DNA of 35,344 bases, taken from contig JAACPW010000020.1 in NCBI GenBank assembly GCA_009995225.1, positions 1-35,344 on the forward strand, in the 5' to 3' direction. Shown here in pieces: positions 16,599-25,478 of this stretch. A program made the position numbers and the translations under genes. The stretch is from Sphingomonadales bacterium (lineage in GTDB: Bacteria > Pseudomonadota > Alphaproteobacteria > Sphingomonadales > Sphingomonadaceae). The notes beneath the pieces are model-generated. The model worked only from the letters and a program-made list of their open reading frames with translations, was not told where the DNA came from and searched no databases. How positions within the stretch are numbered: the first letter of the stretch is position 1; the number at the start of each line of letters is the position of its first letter.

Positions 16599-17512
16599 TG
16601 ACCAAGGCAGTCGAGCTGGGCGCGACGCTCTATATCCCGGTGCAGCATCCGCGGCTGGCCGACGTGCTAGCCGGGGCCAACCCCGATTTGCGTTCGGTGG
16701 TGATCTGCCTTGAGGACTCTCTGCACGAAGCCGATGTCGGCGCGGCGCAGGAGGTGTTCAGCGCCACCTTGCAATCGCTGACGGAGGCCCCGCCGCAGCT
16801 CATCGCCTATGCCCGCCCGCGCAACCCGGCGATGCTGACCTGGATGCAGGCCCAGCCGGGGATCGAGCGATTGGCGGGTTTCGTCTTGCCCAAGATCACC
16901 ACCGGCAACCTGCCCGACTGGTTGGCGCGGCTGGAGACCTTCACGCACGGCATCATGCCCACCATCGAAAGCGCCGAAGCCTTCGATCGGATGGCGCTGG
17001 CGCGTATGGCCGCCGTGCTGCAGCCCTTTGGCGAACGCGTTCATGCAGTCAGGATCGGGGGCAATGATATCCTCAACCTGCTCGGCGTGCGGCGTTCGCG
17101 GGAGCGGACCGCCTATGACGGGCCGCTCGGCCTCGCGATTGCCACCATGGCATCGGTGTTTCTTCCAGAAGGCATGGCGCTGTCCGCCCCGGTGTTCGAG
17201 CACTACGCCCAAAGCGATCTGCTGCGCGAGGAAGTCGCGCGCGATATCGACCATGGCCTGCTGACCAAAACCGCGATCCATCCGATGCAGGTCGGCATCA
17301 TCCACGACGCGTTGCGCCCTTCTGCCAGCGAGACGGACGAGGCCCGCGCCATCCTTGCGCGTGAAGCACGGGCGGTGTTCGGTCATGGCGGCAGCATGTG
17401 CGAACCCACCACCCATGCGCGCTGGGCCGCAGGCGTGCTTGACCGCGCGGCCGTTCACGGGCTGCGCGGCGCCGCGCCCGGCGTGCCTGCGCAACCGACG
17501 CAGGCCGCGTGA
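16598..17512 (+). CDS. HpcH/HpaI or CitE-like aldolase/lyase of the Ter module
   Basis: 304 residues, a TIM-barrel C-C lyase. Recognisable segments: VVICLEDSLHEADV (about 29-42), AYARPRNPAML (about 70-80), GFVLPKITTGN (about 91-101), PTIESAEAFD (about 122-131; the Glu is the usual metal ligand) and RIGGNDILNLLG (about 152-163; Asp as second ligand). The C-terminal part includes KTAIHPMQVGIIHDAL, the typical CitE end. It could make or split a short carbon chain used on the nucleoside-like product. ATG at 16598 is preferred over GTG at 16595 because AGGAG lies eight bases before it and it overlaps the previous stop. Its end overlaps telA (GTGA). Confidence 0.85.
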   Translation: MTKAVELGATLYIPVQHPRLADVLAGANPDLRSVVICLEDSLHEADVGAAQEVFSATLQSLTEAPPQLIAYARPRNPAMLTWMQAQPGIERLAGFVLPKITTGNLPDWLARLETFTHGIMPTIESAEAFDRMALARMAAVLQPFGERVHAVRIGGNDILNLLGVRRSRERTAYDGPLGLAIATMASVFLPEGMALSAPVFEHYAQSDLLREEVARDIDHGLLTKTAIHPMQVGIIHDALRPSASETDEARAILAREARAVFGHGGSMCEPTTHARWAAGVLDRAAVHGLRGAAPGVPAQPTQAA

Positions 17513-18468
17513 CCGCAATCACCAAACGCCGCCACGCCGAGCTGGCCGGGCAGGCGCTGAAATACGTCGCCGAATTGCTGCTGATCGAGCCGCTGAGCCC
17601 AGCCTTCGATCACAAGCTCGAACAGGTCGAGGCACTGGGGCGGAGCGAAATCGCGCAGCTTTCTGCGCGCCATGCCGGCAGCCTCGCCCATGTCGCGCCG
17701 CCGCCGACGGGCGGGATCGCCCGCGCGATTGCGGGACTTCGCAGCCTTGCCGAAAGCCTTGAGCCGCTGCGGCGCGGCAATCTGGCGGGCGGCAAGAAAC
17801 GTTTCGGCCTGATCCCGGTAACGCCCGATCCCAAGGCCTATTTCCGCCGCTACCGCGCCGCGCAGAGCGAAATCGAGGCCGCGCTGGTCGCTCTCACCCG
17901 TGAGCGGGATGCGCTGATCCGCGCCAACGTGTCGTTGGAGGCCGAGCAATCGGGCCTGGCACCATCGCTCGCCGCGCTGGAAGAACACGCGCTGTTTGCC
18001 GAAGAACTCGCCCTGACGCTGGTGGCCCGCGCCGAGGCCATTGCCACGCGGGAACCGATGAAGGCGCGCAAGTTGCAATCGGATGCGCTCCATACCGTCC
18101 AGACCCGGCTTCGCGATCTGGCCGAGGCGCGTGCGCTGGCGCAGCAGGCTGTTGCCCTGCGTCAGATCGTCATTCAAACCAATGCCCGCCTGATAGACGG
18201 CATCGAACTGGCCACCGCGACCATGCTCCTTGTCCTGCGCACTGCAATCGAGGCAGCGCGGCTGATGGCGCAGCAGGAACTGGTGCTGGACGGCATCGCC
18301 AGTCTTAACCGTGCGGCGAGCAATCTCATCGCGGAGGACGAACCAGAGGATAAGGTCGATAGCGCCGAAGCCTTGCAGTCGGCCTTTGCGAAGCTCTACG
18401 ATACGCTCGACCGGCTGGAGACCGAGCGCGCTGCGAGCCCCGCGCGCATCCTTGATCCCGGCGGTTAA
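17509..18468 (+). CDS. telA: Toxic anion resistance protein TelA family
   Basis: 319 residues, almost entirely helical with coiled-coil-like stretches (about 110-300). The TelA/KlaA family (PF05816) is recognised from FGLIPVTPDPKAYFRRYRAAQ, the long helices and QTNARLIDGIELATATMLLV (about 223-242). Members are linked to tellurite and other toxic-anion tolerance and to cell-envelope stress; the mechanism is unknown. The protein is at the short end of the family. The GTG start at 17509 overlaps the aldolase stop by four bases, so it is coupled to the enzyme module rather than to a separate xpaC-telA pair. There is no signal peptide; it is cytosolic. Confidence 0.85.
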   Translation: MTAITKRRHAELAGQALKYVAELLLIEPLSPAFDHKLEQVEALGRSEIAQLSARHAGSLAHVAPPPTGGIARAIAGLRSLAESLEPLRRGNLAGGKKRFGLIPVTPDPKAYFRRYRAAQSEIEAALVALTRERDALIRANVSLEAEQSGLAPSLAALEEHALFAEELALTLVARAEAIATREPMKARKLQSDALHTVQTRLRDLAEARALAQQAVALRQIVIQTNARLIDGIELATATMLLVLRTAIEAARLMAQQELVLDGIASLNRAASNLIAEDEPEDKVDSAEALQSAFAKLYDTLDRLETERAASPARILDPGG

Positions 18469-18547
18469 GCTGCTGGTGGCGCTGGGCTTGGCGCGGTGTT
18501 AGGACACATCGCCGGACACGCGCCGGTCATTGGAGACGTGAAGGTTC

Positions 18548-19027
18548 GTGGGCCTGTTTGATTCGATCCGGAAGATGTTCGCCGCGCCAGAGGCTGCGCC
18601 GGGCCCCGCGCCCGCCGCGCCGCCGCCGCCCGCGCCGCGCAAGCCCGCGTTCGATTACGAGGATCAGCGCATTCCTACCGGCGCGCGCACCAAGATCCGC
18701 ACCATTCTCGCATGTCTGACCCAAGTCGAAGGCATGATGGACCGCGAACAGGTGCAGGCCGTCAGCCGCACCGAGATCGAACTGATGCGCGACGAACACC
18801 TGCCCAAACTGGTCAAGAGCTACATCGACATCCCCAGCGCCCACCGCGCCGAAATCTTCCGCAAGACCGGCAAATCCGCCAGCTTTATTCTGGAAGAAAG
18901 CCTGGATGCGGTGCAGGCCCGAATCGACGAGATCGCCCGCAATCTGGCGCAGCACGATCTGGATGCCTTTTCCAGCAACGCGGCCTTCATCAGCCGCCGA
19001 TACAGCGATACCGACCCGTTCCGGTGA
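18548..19027 (+). CDS. Uncharacterised helical protein closing the ter cluster
   Basis: 159 residues: a short amphipathic start (MGLFDSIRKMFAA), a proline/alanine-rich linker (about 15-37) and a helical domain (about 45-150) with VSRTEIELMRDEHLPKLVKS and FILEESLDAVQARIDEIARN. I do not recognise a named family with confidence. The phrase HLPKLVKSYIDIP and the position behind telA recall XpaC-type proteins that often accompany TelA, but XpaC membrane spans are absent. The amphipathic N-terminus could touch the membrane. GTG at 18548 follows a GAAGG site. It lies 79 bases after telA and is the last plus-strand gene of the cluster; only three bases separate it from the convergent yciI. Confidence 0.6.
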   Translation: MGLFDSIRKMFAAPEAAPGPAPAAPPPPAPRKPAFDYEDQRIPTGARTKIRTILACLTQVEGMMDREQVQAVSRTEIELMRDEHLPKLVKSYIDIPSAHRAEIFRKTGKSASFILEESLDAVQARIDEIARNLAQHDLDAFSSNAAFISRRYSDTDPFR

Positions 19028-19030
19028 GGC

Positions 19031-19318
19031 TCAGGCCCAATCGCCCAGCAAGGGGGTGAATTCGTCTACCCGGATCAACTGCCACACCCCGCCGGTAAGG
19101 TAGGGATCATCCGCCAGAATCGCGCGCGCGGCGGCTTCGTCAGCTGCCTTCACGATCAGCAACGATCCGATGATCAACCCGTCGCTGCGCTTCAGCGGGC
19201 CGACGATCACGAAATGTTCGGCATTGGCGTGGACGAATTCGAGATGCGCGGGCCGGTGGATCGCGCGCAGCCGTCCGCCGTCTTCGCCATCGCGGCAGTG
19301 AAAGCAGAACATCCGCAT
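19031..19318 (-). CDS. YciI family protein
   Basis: 95 residues, the size of the YciI (PF03795) ferredoxin-like barrel. The start MRMFCFHCRDGEDGGRLRA with IHRPAHLEFV holds the family His-rich ligand region (His at about 21 and 25), followed by GLIIGSLLIVKAADEAAARA and the DDPYLTGGVWQLIRVDEF strand. Family members are small dimers, some fused to sensors or acting as muconolactone-isomerase-like enzymes; no substrate can be named here. The gene is on the minus strand, convergent with the end of the ter cluster and divergent from putA, with 160 bases between the two divergent starts. Confidence 0.85.
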   Translation of the reverse strand: MRMFCFHCRDGEDGGRLRAIHRPAHLEFVHANAEHFVIVGPLKRSDGLIIGSLLIVKAADEAAARAILADDPYLTGGVWQLIRVDEFTPLLGDWA

Positions 19319-19478
19319 GATGGTGAGGCCCCCGTTGCTGGCGGTGCAGGCTAACGCTGCGCGGCTGGTCGATCAAGGCGAACGCTTGGCACCTGTTGCA
19401 AAGACTGAACTTGAAGCGCAGCCTCGCGGGGTTCAGAGCGCCGGGAATTGCCCTCCGAATCGTTTCAGGTGTACCCAG

Positions 19479-22400
19479 ATGGCCGATGTCTCCGCCGCCC
19501 CTTCCCTTGACCGCAGCGACCTGCGCCGTGCCTATCGGCAGGAAGAGGAAGCCTGCATTGCCGAGCGGCTCACGCAGGCCGCGCCCGCAGCGCAGGTTCA
19601 CGCAGCGTCTGCCCGCCTCGCGATCGACCTGATTGAAGGTGCGCGCGGCAAGAAGGCCAGCGGCATCGACGCCTTCCTTCAGCAATACGGCCTCGACACC
19701 GAAGAAGGCATCGCGTTGATGTGTCTGGCCGAAGCATTGCTGCGCGTGCCCGATGCCGCCACTGCCGATGCGCTGATCCGTGACAAGATCGGCGCGATCG
19801 AATGGGGCGAGCATCTGGGCGAAAGCTCCTCCACCTTCGTCAACGCCGCGACATTCTCGCTGATGCTGACGGGCGAAGTGCTCGATCCGCCCGATGCCCG
19901 CCAGCGCGGCATGGGCGGGGTGCTCAAGCGCGCGATGAACCGGCTGGGCGAGCCGGTGATCCGCACTGCGACGGGCCAGGCGATGAAGATCCTTGGCGGC
20001 CAGTTCGTGTTCGGCCGCACCATCGACGAGGCGCTCAAGCGTGCCGCGCCGGAGCGCGCACGCGGCATCACGCACAGCTTCGATATGCTGGGCGAAGCGG
20101 CCATGACCTTCGGCGATGCCGAGAAATACCGGCTGGCCTATGAAGCCGCGCTCATCCGTCTGGCGCGCGAATCGGGGGCGGGCGTTGGCGGATCGCCGGG
20201 GATTTCGGTCAAGCTGTCGGCGCTCTATCCGCAATACACCTTCTTCCATGCGGACGAGGCCCGCGCGGCGATGGTGCCGGTGGTCAAGGCACTCGCGATC
20301 CGGGCGCGCGATGCCGACATCCATTTCACCATCGATGCCGAGGAAGCCGAACGGCTGGAACTCAGCATGGACATCATCGAGGGACTGGTTGCGGATGACG
20401 ATCTGTTCCGCCGGCCCGATGGCAGCGAATGGGAGGGTTTCGGCCTCGCCATCCAGGCCTATCAGAAGCGCGGGCTTGCGGTGTGCGACTGGGCGGGCAA
20501 GCTGGCGCGGCGGCACGGGCGCAAACTGTTCGTGCGACTGGTGAAGGGCGCATACTGGGACAGCGAAGTGAAGCTCGCGCAGGTAGGCGGTTACAGCGAT
20601 TATCCCGTCTTCACCCGCAAGGTCGCCACCGATGTCAGCTACCTCGCCTGCGCCGCGCGCCTGTTCGCGCACGCCGATGTGCTGCACCCCGCCTTCGCCA
20701 CGCACAACGCCTATACGATTGCCGCGATCAAACATCTGAGCGAGGGCAAGCCGTTTGAATTCCAGCGCCTGCACGGCATGGGCGAGGAAGTCTACGACGC
20801 GCTCCATGCGCTCGAAGGCAACCAGCGCACGCCGGTCCGCATCTACGCGCCGGTGGGCGGGCACAAGGAATTGCTCGCCTATCTGGTGCGCCGTCTGCTC
20901 GAAAACGGGGCGAACACCAGCTTCGTCAACCGCATGGGCGATGCCGATATTCCCGCAGCGGCGTTGGTGGGCGATCCGGTGGCCGAACTTGCCGCACTGA
21001 ACCCGCGCCGCAATCCGGCGATCCCCTTGCCTGCCGACATCTTCGCAGACCGCCGGAACAGCGCCGGGATCGACCTCAGCGATCCGCTGGTGCGTGACCC
21101 GCTGATGGCGCGTCTGAAAGAGCTGGAAAGCACCCACTGGCGCGCCGATCCGACCTTCCCGGCGGCAACGGCGGGGGAAATCGCGCCGATCACCATGCCG
21201 CACAGCCTGTCCGAAGTGGTCGGCACCCGCCGCGATGCGACCGCCGAAGAAGTTGAGGCCGCCTTCACCCGCGCCGCCAAGATCCAGCCCGGCTGGGACG
21301 CGCTGGGCGGCGAGGCCCGCGCGTTGCTGCTGGAAGAAGCCGCCGACCTGTTCGAGGCCCACAGCGCCGAATTCCTCAGCCTGTGCCAGCGCGAAGCGGG
21401 CAAAACGCTGCTCGATTCGGTGCTCGAACTGCGCGAGGCGGTCGATTTTCTGCGCTTTTATGCACAAGGCGCCCGCCAGCAATTCGGCGCACCCACGGTT
21501 CTGCCGGGGCCGACGGGGGAGGAAAACACGCTCTCGCTGCACGGACGCGGGGTGTTCGCCACGATCAGCCCGTGGAACTTCCCGCTGGCGATCTTCATCG
21601 GCATGGCGGCCGCCGCGCTGGCGGCAGGCAACAGCGTGATCGCCAAGCCCGCCGAACAGACCCCGCTGATCGCCGCGCTGGCAGTCAAGCTGTGCCATGA
21701 AGCCGGCATTCCGCCCGAAGCGCTGCAACTGCTTCCGGGCGCGGGCACGGTCGGTCAGTTGATCACCTCCGATCCGCGTCTGGCAGGCGTCGCCTTCACC
21801 GGATCGACCGACACCGCGCGCGCCATCAACCGCACGCTTGCCAACCGTGACGGGCCGATTGCGACGCTGATTGCGGAAACCGGCGGACAGAACGCGATGA
21901 TCGTCGACAGTTCGGCCCTGCCCGAACAGGTGGTGCGCGATGTGCTGGCCAGTGCCTTCCAGAGCGCCGGGCAACGCTGTTCGGCGCTGCGGGTGCTCTA
22001 TCTGCAGGACGATATCGCCGGGCCGATGCTGGAGATGATCCGCGGCGGGTTCGAAGCCCTGCACGTGGGCGATCCGGCCAATCTCGCCACCGATGTCGGC
22101 CCCGTGATCGACGAAGACGCCAAGGCAGCGCTGGAACGCCATGTGCGGCGCTGCGAGGTGAGCGGGCGCAGGGTCACGCGCCTCCCGCTGCCGCCGGAAA
22201 CGGCAAAGGGCTGCTTTGTCGCACCCACCATCGTCGAACTCGGCTCGATCCGCGATCTGGCGCGCGAGCATTTCGGCCCGGTGCTGCATGTCGTGCGGTT
22301 TGCCGCAAGCGATCTGGGCCAGGTTGTCGATGACATCAACAGCGTGGGCTACGGCCTGACGCTGGGCCTCCACAGCCGCATCGCCGAAACGCGGCGGCTG

Positions 22401-22613
22401 GTGCAGGCGCGGGCGCGGGTAGGCAATTTCTACGTCAACCGCAACCAGATCGGCGCGGTGGTAGAAAGCCAGCCGTTCGGCGGCGAGGGCCTGTCAGGCA
22501 CGGGGCCGAAAGCCGGCGGCCCGCATTACCTTGCGCGCTTTGCGACCGAACGCGTTACGACGATCGACACCACGGCAGCGGGCGGCAATGCCAGCCTGCT
22601 GGCGGCAGGATAG
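19479..22613 (+). CDS. putA: Bifunctional proline dehydrogenase / L-glutamate gamma-semialdehyde dehydrogenase
   Basis: Oxidises proline to glutamate in two steps, using FAD (linked to the quinone pool) and then NAD+. 1044 residues. The proline dehydrogenase barrel spans about 80-480, with DAEEAERLELSMD, RLVKGAYWDSEVK (about 350-362) and FATHNAYTIAAI. The aldehyde dehydrogenase spans about 520-1035, with TISPWNFPLAIF (about 694-705), ETGGQNAM (Glu at about 800) and SAGQRCSAL (catalytic Cys at about 833). No N-terminal ribbon-helix-helix domain is present, so this is a short PutA and not a self-repressor. ATG at 19479 follows AGGTG; earlier in-frame codons would run into the divergent yciI region. 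Confidence 0.95.
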   Translation: MADVSAAPSLDRSDLRRAYRQEEEACIAERLTQAAPAAQVHAASARLAIDLIEGARGKKASGIDAFLQQYGLDTEEGIALMCLAEALLRVPDAATADALIRDKIGAIEWGEHLGESSSTFVNAATFSLMLTGEVLDPPDARQRGMGGVLKRAMNRLGEPVIRTATGQAMKILGGQFVFGRTIDEALKRAAPERARGITHSFDMLGEAAMTFGDAEKYRLAYEAALIRLARESGAGVGGSPGISVKLSALYPQYTFFHADEARAAMVPVVKALAIRARDADIHFTIDAEEAERLELSMDIIEGLVADDDLFRRPDGSEWEGFGLAIQAYQKRGLAVCDWAGKLARRHGRKLFVRLVKGAYWDSEVKLAQVGGYSDYPVFTRKVATDVSYLACAARLFAHADVLHPAFATHNAYTIAAIKHLSEGKPFEFQRLHGMGEEVYDALHALEGNQRTPVRIYAPVGGHKELLAYLVRRLLENGANTSFVNRMGDADIPAAALVGDPVAELAALNPRRNPAIPLPADIFADRRNSAGIDLSDPLVRDPLMARLKELESTHWRADPTFPAATAGEIAPITMPHSLSEVVGTRRDATAEEVEAAFTRAAKIQPGWDALGGEARALLLEEAADLFEAHSAEFLSLCQREAGKTLLDSVLELREAVDFLRFYAQGARQQFGAPTVLPGPTGEENTLSLHGRGVFATISPWNFPLAIFIGMAAAALAAGNSVIAKPAEQTPLIAALAVKLCHEAGIPPEALQLLPGAGTVGQLITSDPRLAGVAFTGSTDTARAINRTLANRDGPIATLIAETGGQNAMIVDSSALPEQVVRDVLASAFQSAGQRCSALRVLYLQDDIAGPMLEMIRGGFEALHVGDPANLATDVGPVIDEDAKAALERHVRRCEVSGRRVTRLPLPPETAKGCFVAPTIVELGSIRDLAREHFGPVLHVVRFAASDLGQVVDDINSVGYGLTLGLHSRIAETRRLVQARARVGNFYVNRNQIGAVVESQPFGGEGLSGTGPKAGGPHYLARFATERVTTIDTTAAGGNASLLAAG

Positions 22614-22620
22614 GCGGCGG

Positions 22621-23325
22621 ATGGCGCAGCGCATCAGGGTCGCCAGCTACAACATCCACAAGGGCATCGGCACGGATCGTCAACGCGATCCGGCGCGCAT
22701 TCTCAAGGTCTTGCAGGAGGTGGACGCCGATATCGTCTGCTTGCAGGAAGCCGACCTGCGCTTCGGAAAGCGGACCAGCGTGTTGCCACCGTTCCTGATT
22801 GCCAGCCACACCGATTACGCCCCCGTCCCGCTTGACGTGCAGCACGATTCGATGGGCTGGCACGGCAATGCGATCCTGGTGAAAAACGGGATCACGGTAG
22901 AGCACCACGATATCATCCACATCCCCTGTCTGGAGCCACGCGGGGTGGTGACAGCGACACTGGGGATCGGCGGCACGCAGGTCAGCGTGTTCGGGATGCA
23001 CCTCGATCTGTCAGGCCTGTGGCGGGTGCGCCAGGCCCGTGCGATTGCCGCACTGGCCACTGCCGCGCGGGCAGAGCGGCCGACCGTGCTGATGGGCGAC
23101 ATCAACGAATGGCGGGCGAATGCCGGGTGTTTCCGCGAATTCGGCAAGCATTTTGCCATTCTCGATCCCGGCCCCAGTTTCCACAGCAAGCGCCCCGTCG
23201 GACGGCTCGACCGGATCATGCATTGCGACCGGATGGAGGCAAAAGACTGCGGTGTACACCGCAGCGCACTGGCGACCACCGCGTCGGATCACCTGCCGGT
23301 GTGGGCGGAGTTTGCGCTGCTTTAA
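22621..23325 (+). CDS. Endonuclease/exonuclease/phosphatase family protein
   Basis: 234 residues, complete EEP (DNase I-like) fold. Visible catalytic motifs: VASYNIHKGIG (Asn at about 10), CLQEADLRF (metal-binding Glu at about 44), WHGNAILV, FGMHLDLSG (His at about 127), LMGDINEWRA (Asp/Asn pair at about 159-161) and TTASDHLPVWAEF (Asp-His near the end). The likely reaction is metal-dependent hydrolysis of a phosphodiester or phosphoester, in nucleic acid or lipid; relatives beside phospholipase D genes are often called phosphatidyl-type phosphodiesterases. No signal peptide is seen. It begins seven bases after putA, so the two are probably cotranscribed. It ends 13 bases from the convergent SDR gene. 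Confidence 0.9.
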   Translation: MAQRIRVASYNIHKGIGTDRQRDPARILKVLQEVDADIVCLQEADLRFGKRTSVLPPFLIASHTDYAPVPLDVQHDSMGWHGNAILVKNGITVEHHDIIHIPCLEPRGVVTATLGIGGTQVSVFGMHLDLSGLWRVRQARAIAALATAARAERPTVLMGDINEWRANAGCFREFGKHFAILDPGPSFHSKRPVGRLDRIMHCDRMEAKDCGVHRSALATTASDHLPVWAEFALL

Positions 23326-23338
23326 AGCGGGCGATGCC

Positions 23339-24091
23339 TCACAAGGTTTGCCCGTCGTCGAGCACGAAATTGGTGCCGGTCACGAATTCCGATGCGTCCG
23401 AACACAAAAACAGCACCATCGCGTCCAAACCCTCTTCCCCCATCAACCGGCGCTTGGGAAACTTCGCGATCTGCTTCTGACCGGGTTCGGTATCGAACCA
23501 GGCGTCGTTGATGGCGGTGCGGATATAGCCGGGCGAGACGGTGTTGACGTTGATCCCTGCCCGCGCCCATTCCCGTCCCAGCGTACGGCCGGCCTGCACG
23601 ACGCCCGCCTTGCTAGCGGCATAGGCAACCAGGCCAGGCGATGGCTCAAACGCGGTGATCGAGGCGATCATCACGATCCGGCCTCTGGTTACGCCGTGCG
23701 CCATCATCCGCTTGGCGCCTTCACGCGCAGTCAGGATTGCGCCCTTCAGGTTGATCGCGAGGGTGGATTCGATGTCCGCTTCGCTGATGGTGGTTGCCAT
23801 GCCTGCGCCATCGACCCCGGCATTGGCGACGACGGTGTCAACCGGGCCAAACGCCGCCTCGGCAGCGTCGAACCCGGCGATGATATCGGCCTCGCGCGCC
23901 ACATCCATCTGCACCGCCGCCGCGCAGGGGCCGATCGGGTTCGCCAGCGCCGCCAGCCGGTCCGCTCGCCGTGCGCCCAGCGCGACCTTCGCGCCGCTTG
24001 CCGCCAATATCTGCCCGAAGCGGCTACCGAGGCCCGAAGACGCGCCGGTGATGAGCGCCGTGCGCCCGGTGAGATCGAAGGAAAAACTCAT
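23339..24091 (-). CDS. SDR family NAD(P)-dependent oxidoreductase
   Basis: 250 residues, a classical short-chain dehydrogenase/reductase. It has the nucleotide loop ALITGASSGLGSRFG (about 12-26), VANAGVDG (about 89-96), a catalytic Ser in IVMIASITAF (about 142) and the YAASK motif with Tyr at about 155 and Lys at 159. SPGYIRTAIND follows, and the C-terminus (VTGTNFVLDDGQTL) resembles the 3-oxoacyl-ACP reductase/3-hydroxyacyl type. The substrate cannot be told. The start is taken at ATG 24091 (MSFSFDLTGR) because SDR proteins usually begin a few residues before the first strand; ATG at 24103 is an equally open alternative. Neither has a strong ribosome site. Confidence 0.88.
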   Translation of the reverse strand: MSFSFDLTGRTALITGASSGLGSRFGQILAASGAKVALGARRADRLAALANPIGPCAAAVQMDVAREADIIAGFDAAEAAFGPVDTVVANAGVDGAGMATTISEADIESTLAINLKGAILTAREGAKRMMAHGVTRGRIVMIASITAFEPSPGLVAYAASKAGVVQAGRTLGREWARAGINVNTVSPGYIRTAINDAWFDTEPGQKQIAKFPKRRLMGEEGLDAMVLFLCSDASEFVTGTNFVLDDGQTL

Positions 24092-24270
24092 GCGGGACGC
24101 CATAGCCGCAGGCGACGCGCGGTTCGATACCCTTTGTCGCCGTGGGCGGCGCTATACACCCTTCCGCTGCCGGACGGTTTGCCATCCCTGAAGACCCGCC
24201 AGCGCTATTCCTGACCGCTATCGTTGGGACGACCGGTATGACCAAAGCCGGGATGCAGCCGGGGAACCGG

Positions 24271-25269
24271 TCAACCGCTGATCGGCAAGCTGACCCGGAC
24301 CTCGGGACCGTGTGTGCCCCATTGCGTGACAATCACGCCGCGGTGCGCCTCGACCATCAGTTCGATCAGATTAAGCCCCTGCCCGCCTTCACGCGAATGA
24401 GCGGCGACCGGCTGCACGCTGGCTTCGGTCCAGGCGAGGGAAAGCAATCCATCGCTTTCCTTTGCCGCAATCGCAATCGTCCCGCCGTGCGCCAGCGCGC
24501 CGTGTTTCGAGGAATTCATCGCCAGCTCGCCCACGATCAGGGCAATCGCGTCTGCCTCCGCGCGAGATACCATGACCCGTTCGATCGCGTGAATGCCGAC
24601 AGTGCTCGCCGGGGTGACAAAGGGGTTGATGAGAGCTGGCACCAGATCGGTCAGATCGCGCGGCACATCGGGCGCCATAAAAAACGATTGCGCGGTGCTC
24701 AGCGCCATCAGCCGCGTGTTCATCTGCCGGGCAAAGGCCTCGTTTTCAGAGTTGCCCATCGCAAGGCTGCTGAGCAGTCCACACACCATCGCATAGGTGT
24801 TCTTGAGGCGGTGCCGTAACTCGTCCGCCGCAATTGCCAGCGCGCGGCGCTGCATTTCGGCTTCGGTCACATCCCGCGAAATCGAAAGATAGCCGATATC
24901 CTCGCCGCAGGGCGCGGTTACGCGGGACACCGTCACATTCCACCAGCGCGGCGATCCCTTGGCGGTGGGGCAGAACGCTTCGAAGCGGACCGTCTCGCCC
25001 TTCTGCGCCGCGGCGAGCGAATCGGCCACAACGCCGCGATTGTCTTCGGGCCACAGCGCGGCCCATTGGCGGCCATAAACGGCGGTCGGGTCGTCGATCT
25101 CCATGGCGCACAGGCCGTTGGAGTTCATCCAGAGGACATCACCCCGGGTGTTGAGCAGCTTCACACAGTCGACACTCTGGTCGATCACATTCGCCAGCGC
25201 TTCTGAAGAAATATTGGCGGTGGTCAGCACGTTTTTGGCATCCTGTCGCCATGACGGCGCGCGGTCCAT
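24271..25269 (-). CDS. PAS-domain sensor histidine kinase of the HWE/HisKA_2 type
   Basis: 332 residues, soluble. Residues about 20-135 form one PAS domain (VIDQSVDCVKLLNTRGDVLW to GYLSISRDVTE). The phospho-acceptor box is ADELRHRLKNTYAMVCGLL with the His at about 152, typical of HWE/HisKA_2 kinases. The ATPase part has an N-box-like VGELAMNSSKHGAL (about 260) and a glycine-rich GGQGLNLIELMVEAHRG. There is no membrane span, so it senses a cytosolic signal (light, redox or ligand) through PAS; the conserved LOV cysteine motif is not seen. In alphaproteobacteria such kinases often feed the general stress response through PhyR, but no phyR, nepR or sigma factor gene is in this window. It is divergent from dcd. 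Confidence 0.88.
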   Translation of the reverse strand: MDRAPSWRQDAKNVLTTANISSEALANVIDQSVDCVKLLNTRGDVLWMNSNGLCAMEIDDPTAVYGRQWAALWPEDNRGVVADSLAAAQKGETVRFEAFCPTAKGSPRWWNVTVSRVTAPCGEDIGYLSISRDVTEAEMQRRALAIAADELRHRLKNTYAMVCGLLSSLAMGNSENEAFARQMNTRLMALSTAQSFFMAPDVPRDLTDLVPALINPFVTPASTVGIHAIERVMVSRAEADAIALIVGELAMNSSKHGALAHGGTIAIAAKESDGLLSLAWTEASVQPVAAHSREGGQGLNLIELMVEAHRGVIVTQWGTHGPEVRVSLPISG

Positions 25270-25478
25270 CCGGTAAACACGCCGTAAGGTCGAAGCAAGG
25301 ATGCAACCGAGGCCAGTAGCATTTTGTCAGTGAAATGCGCCGGACCTGACATAAACTTACAATTCGAGCCGGGATGGCGGGTGCGGGCATCAATGGGTTG
25401 ATCACGGGATGGCAGAACTCTCCGGATAATTCGGCTCTGCCACTTGCTGCCTCCGGCTGGGTCGGGAATCACAGGCGC

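Noticed and set aside
19140..22373. Very long open frame on the minus strand opposite putA
   Set aside because: It mirrors the third-position GC bias of putA, and the translation is a His/Gln/Arg-rich shadow with no family likeness.
24271..25269. LOV-type blue-light receptor kinase
   Set aside because: The PAS domain lacks the flavin-binding cysteine signature; only a general PAS call is justified.
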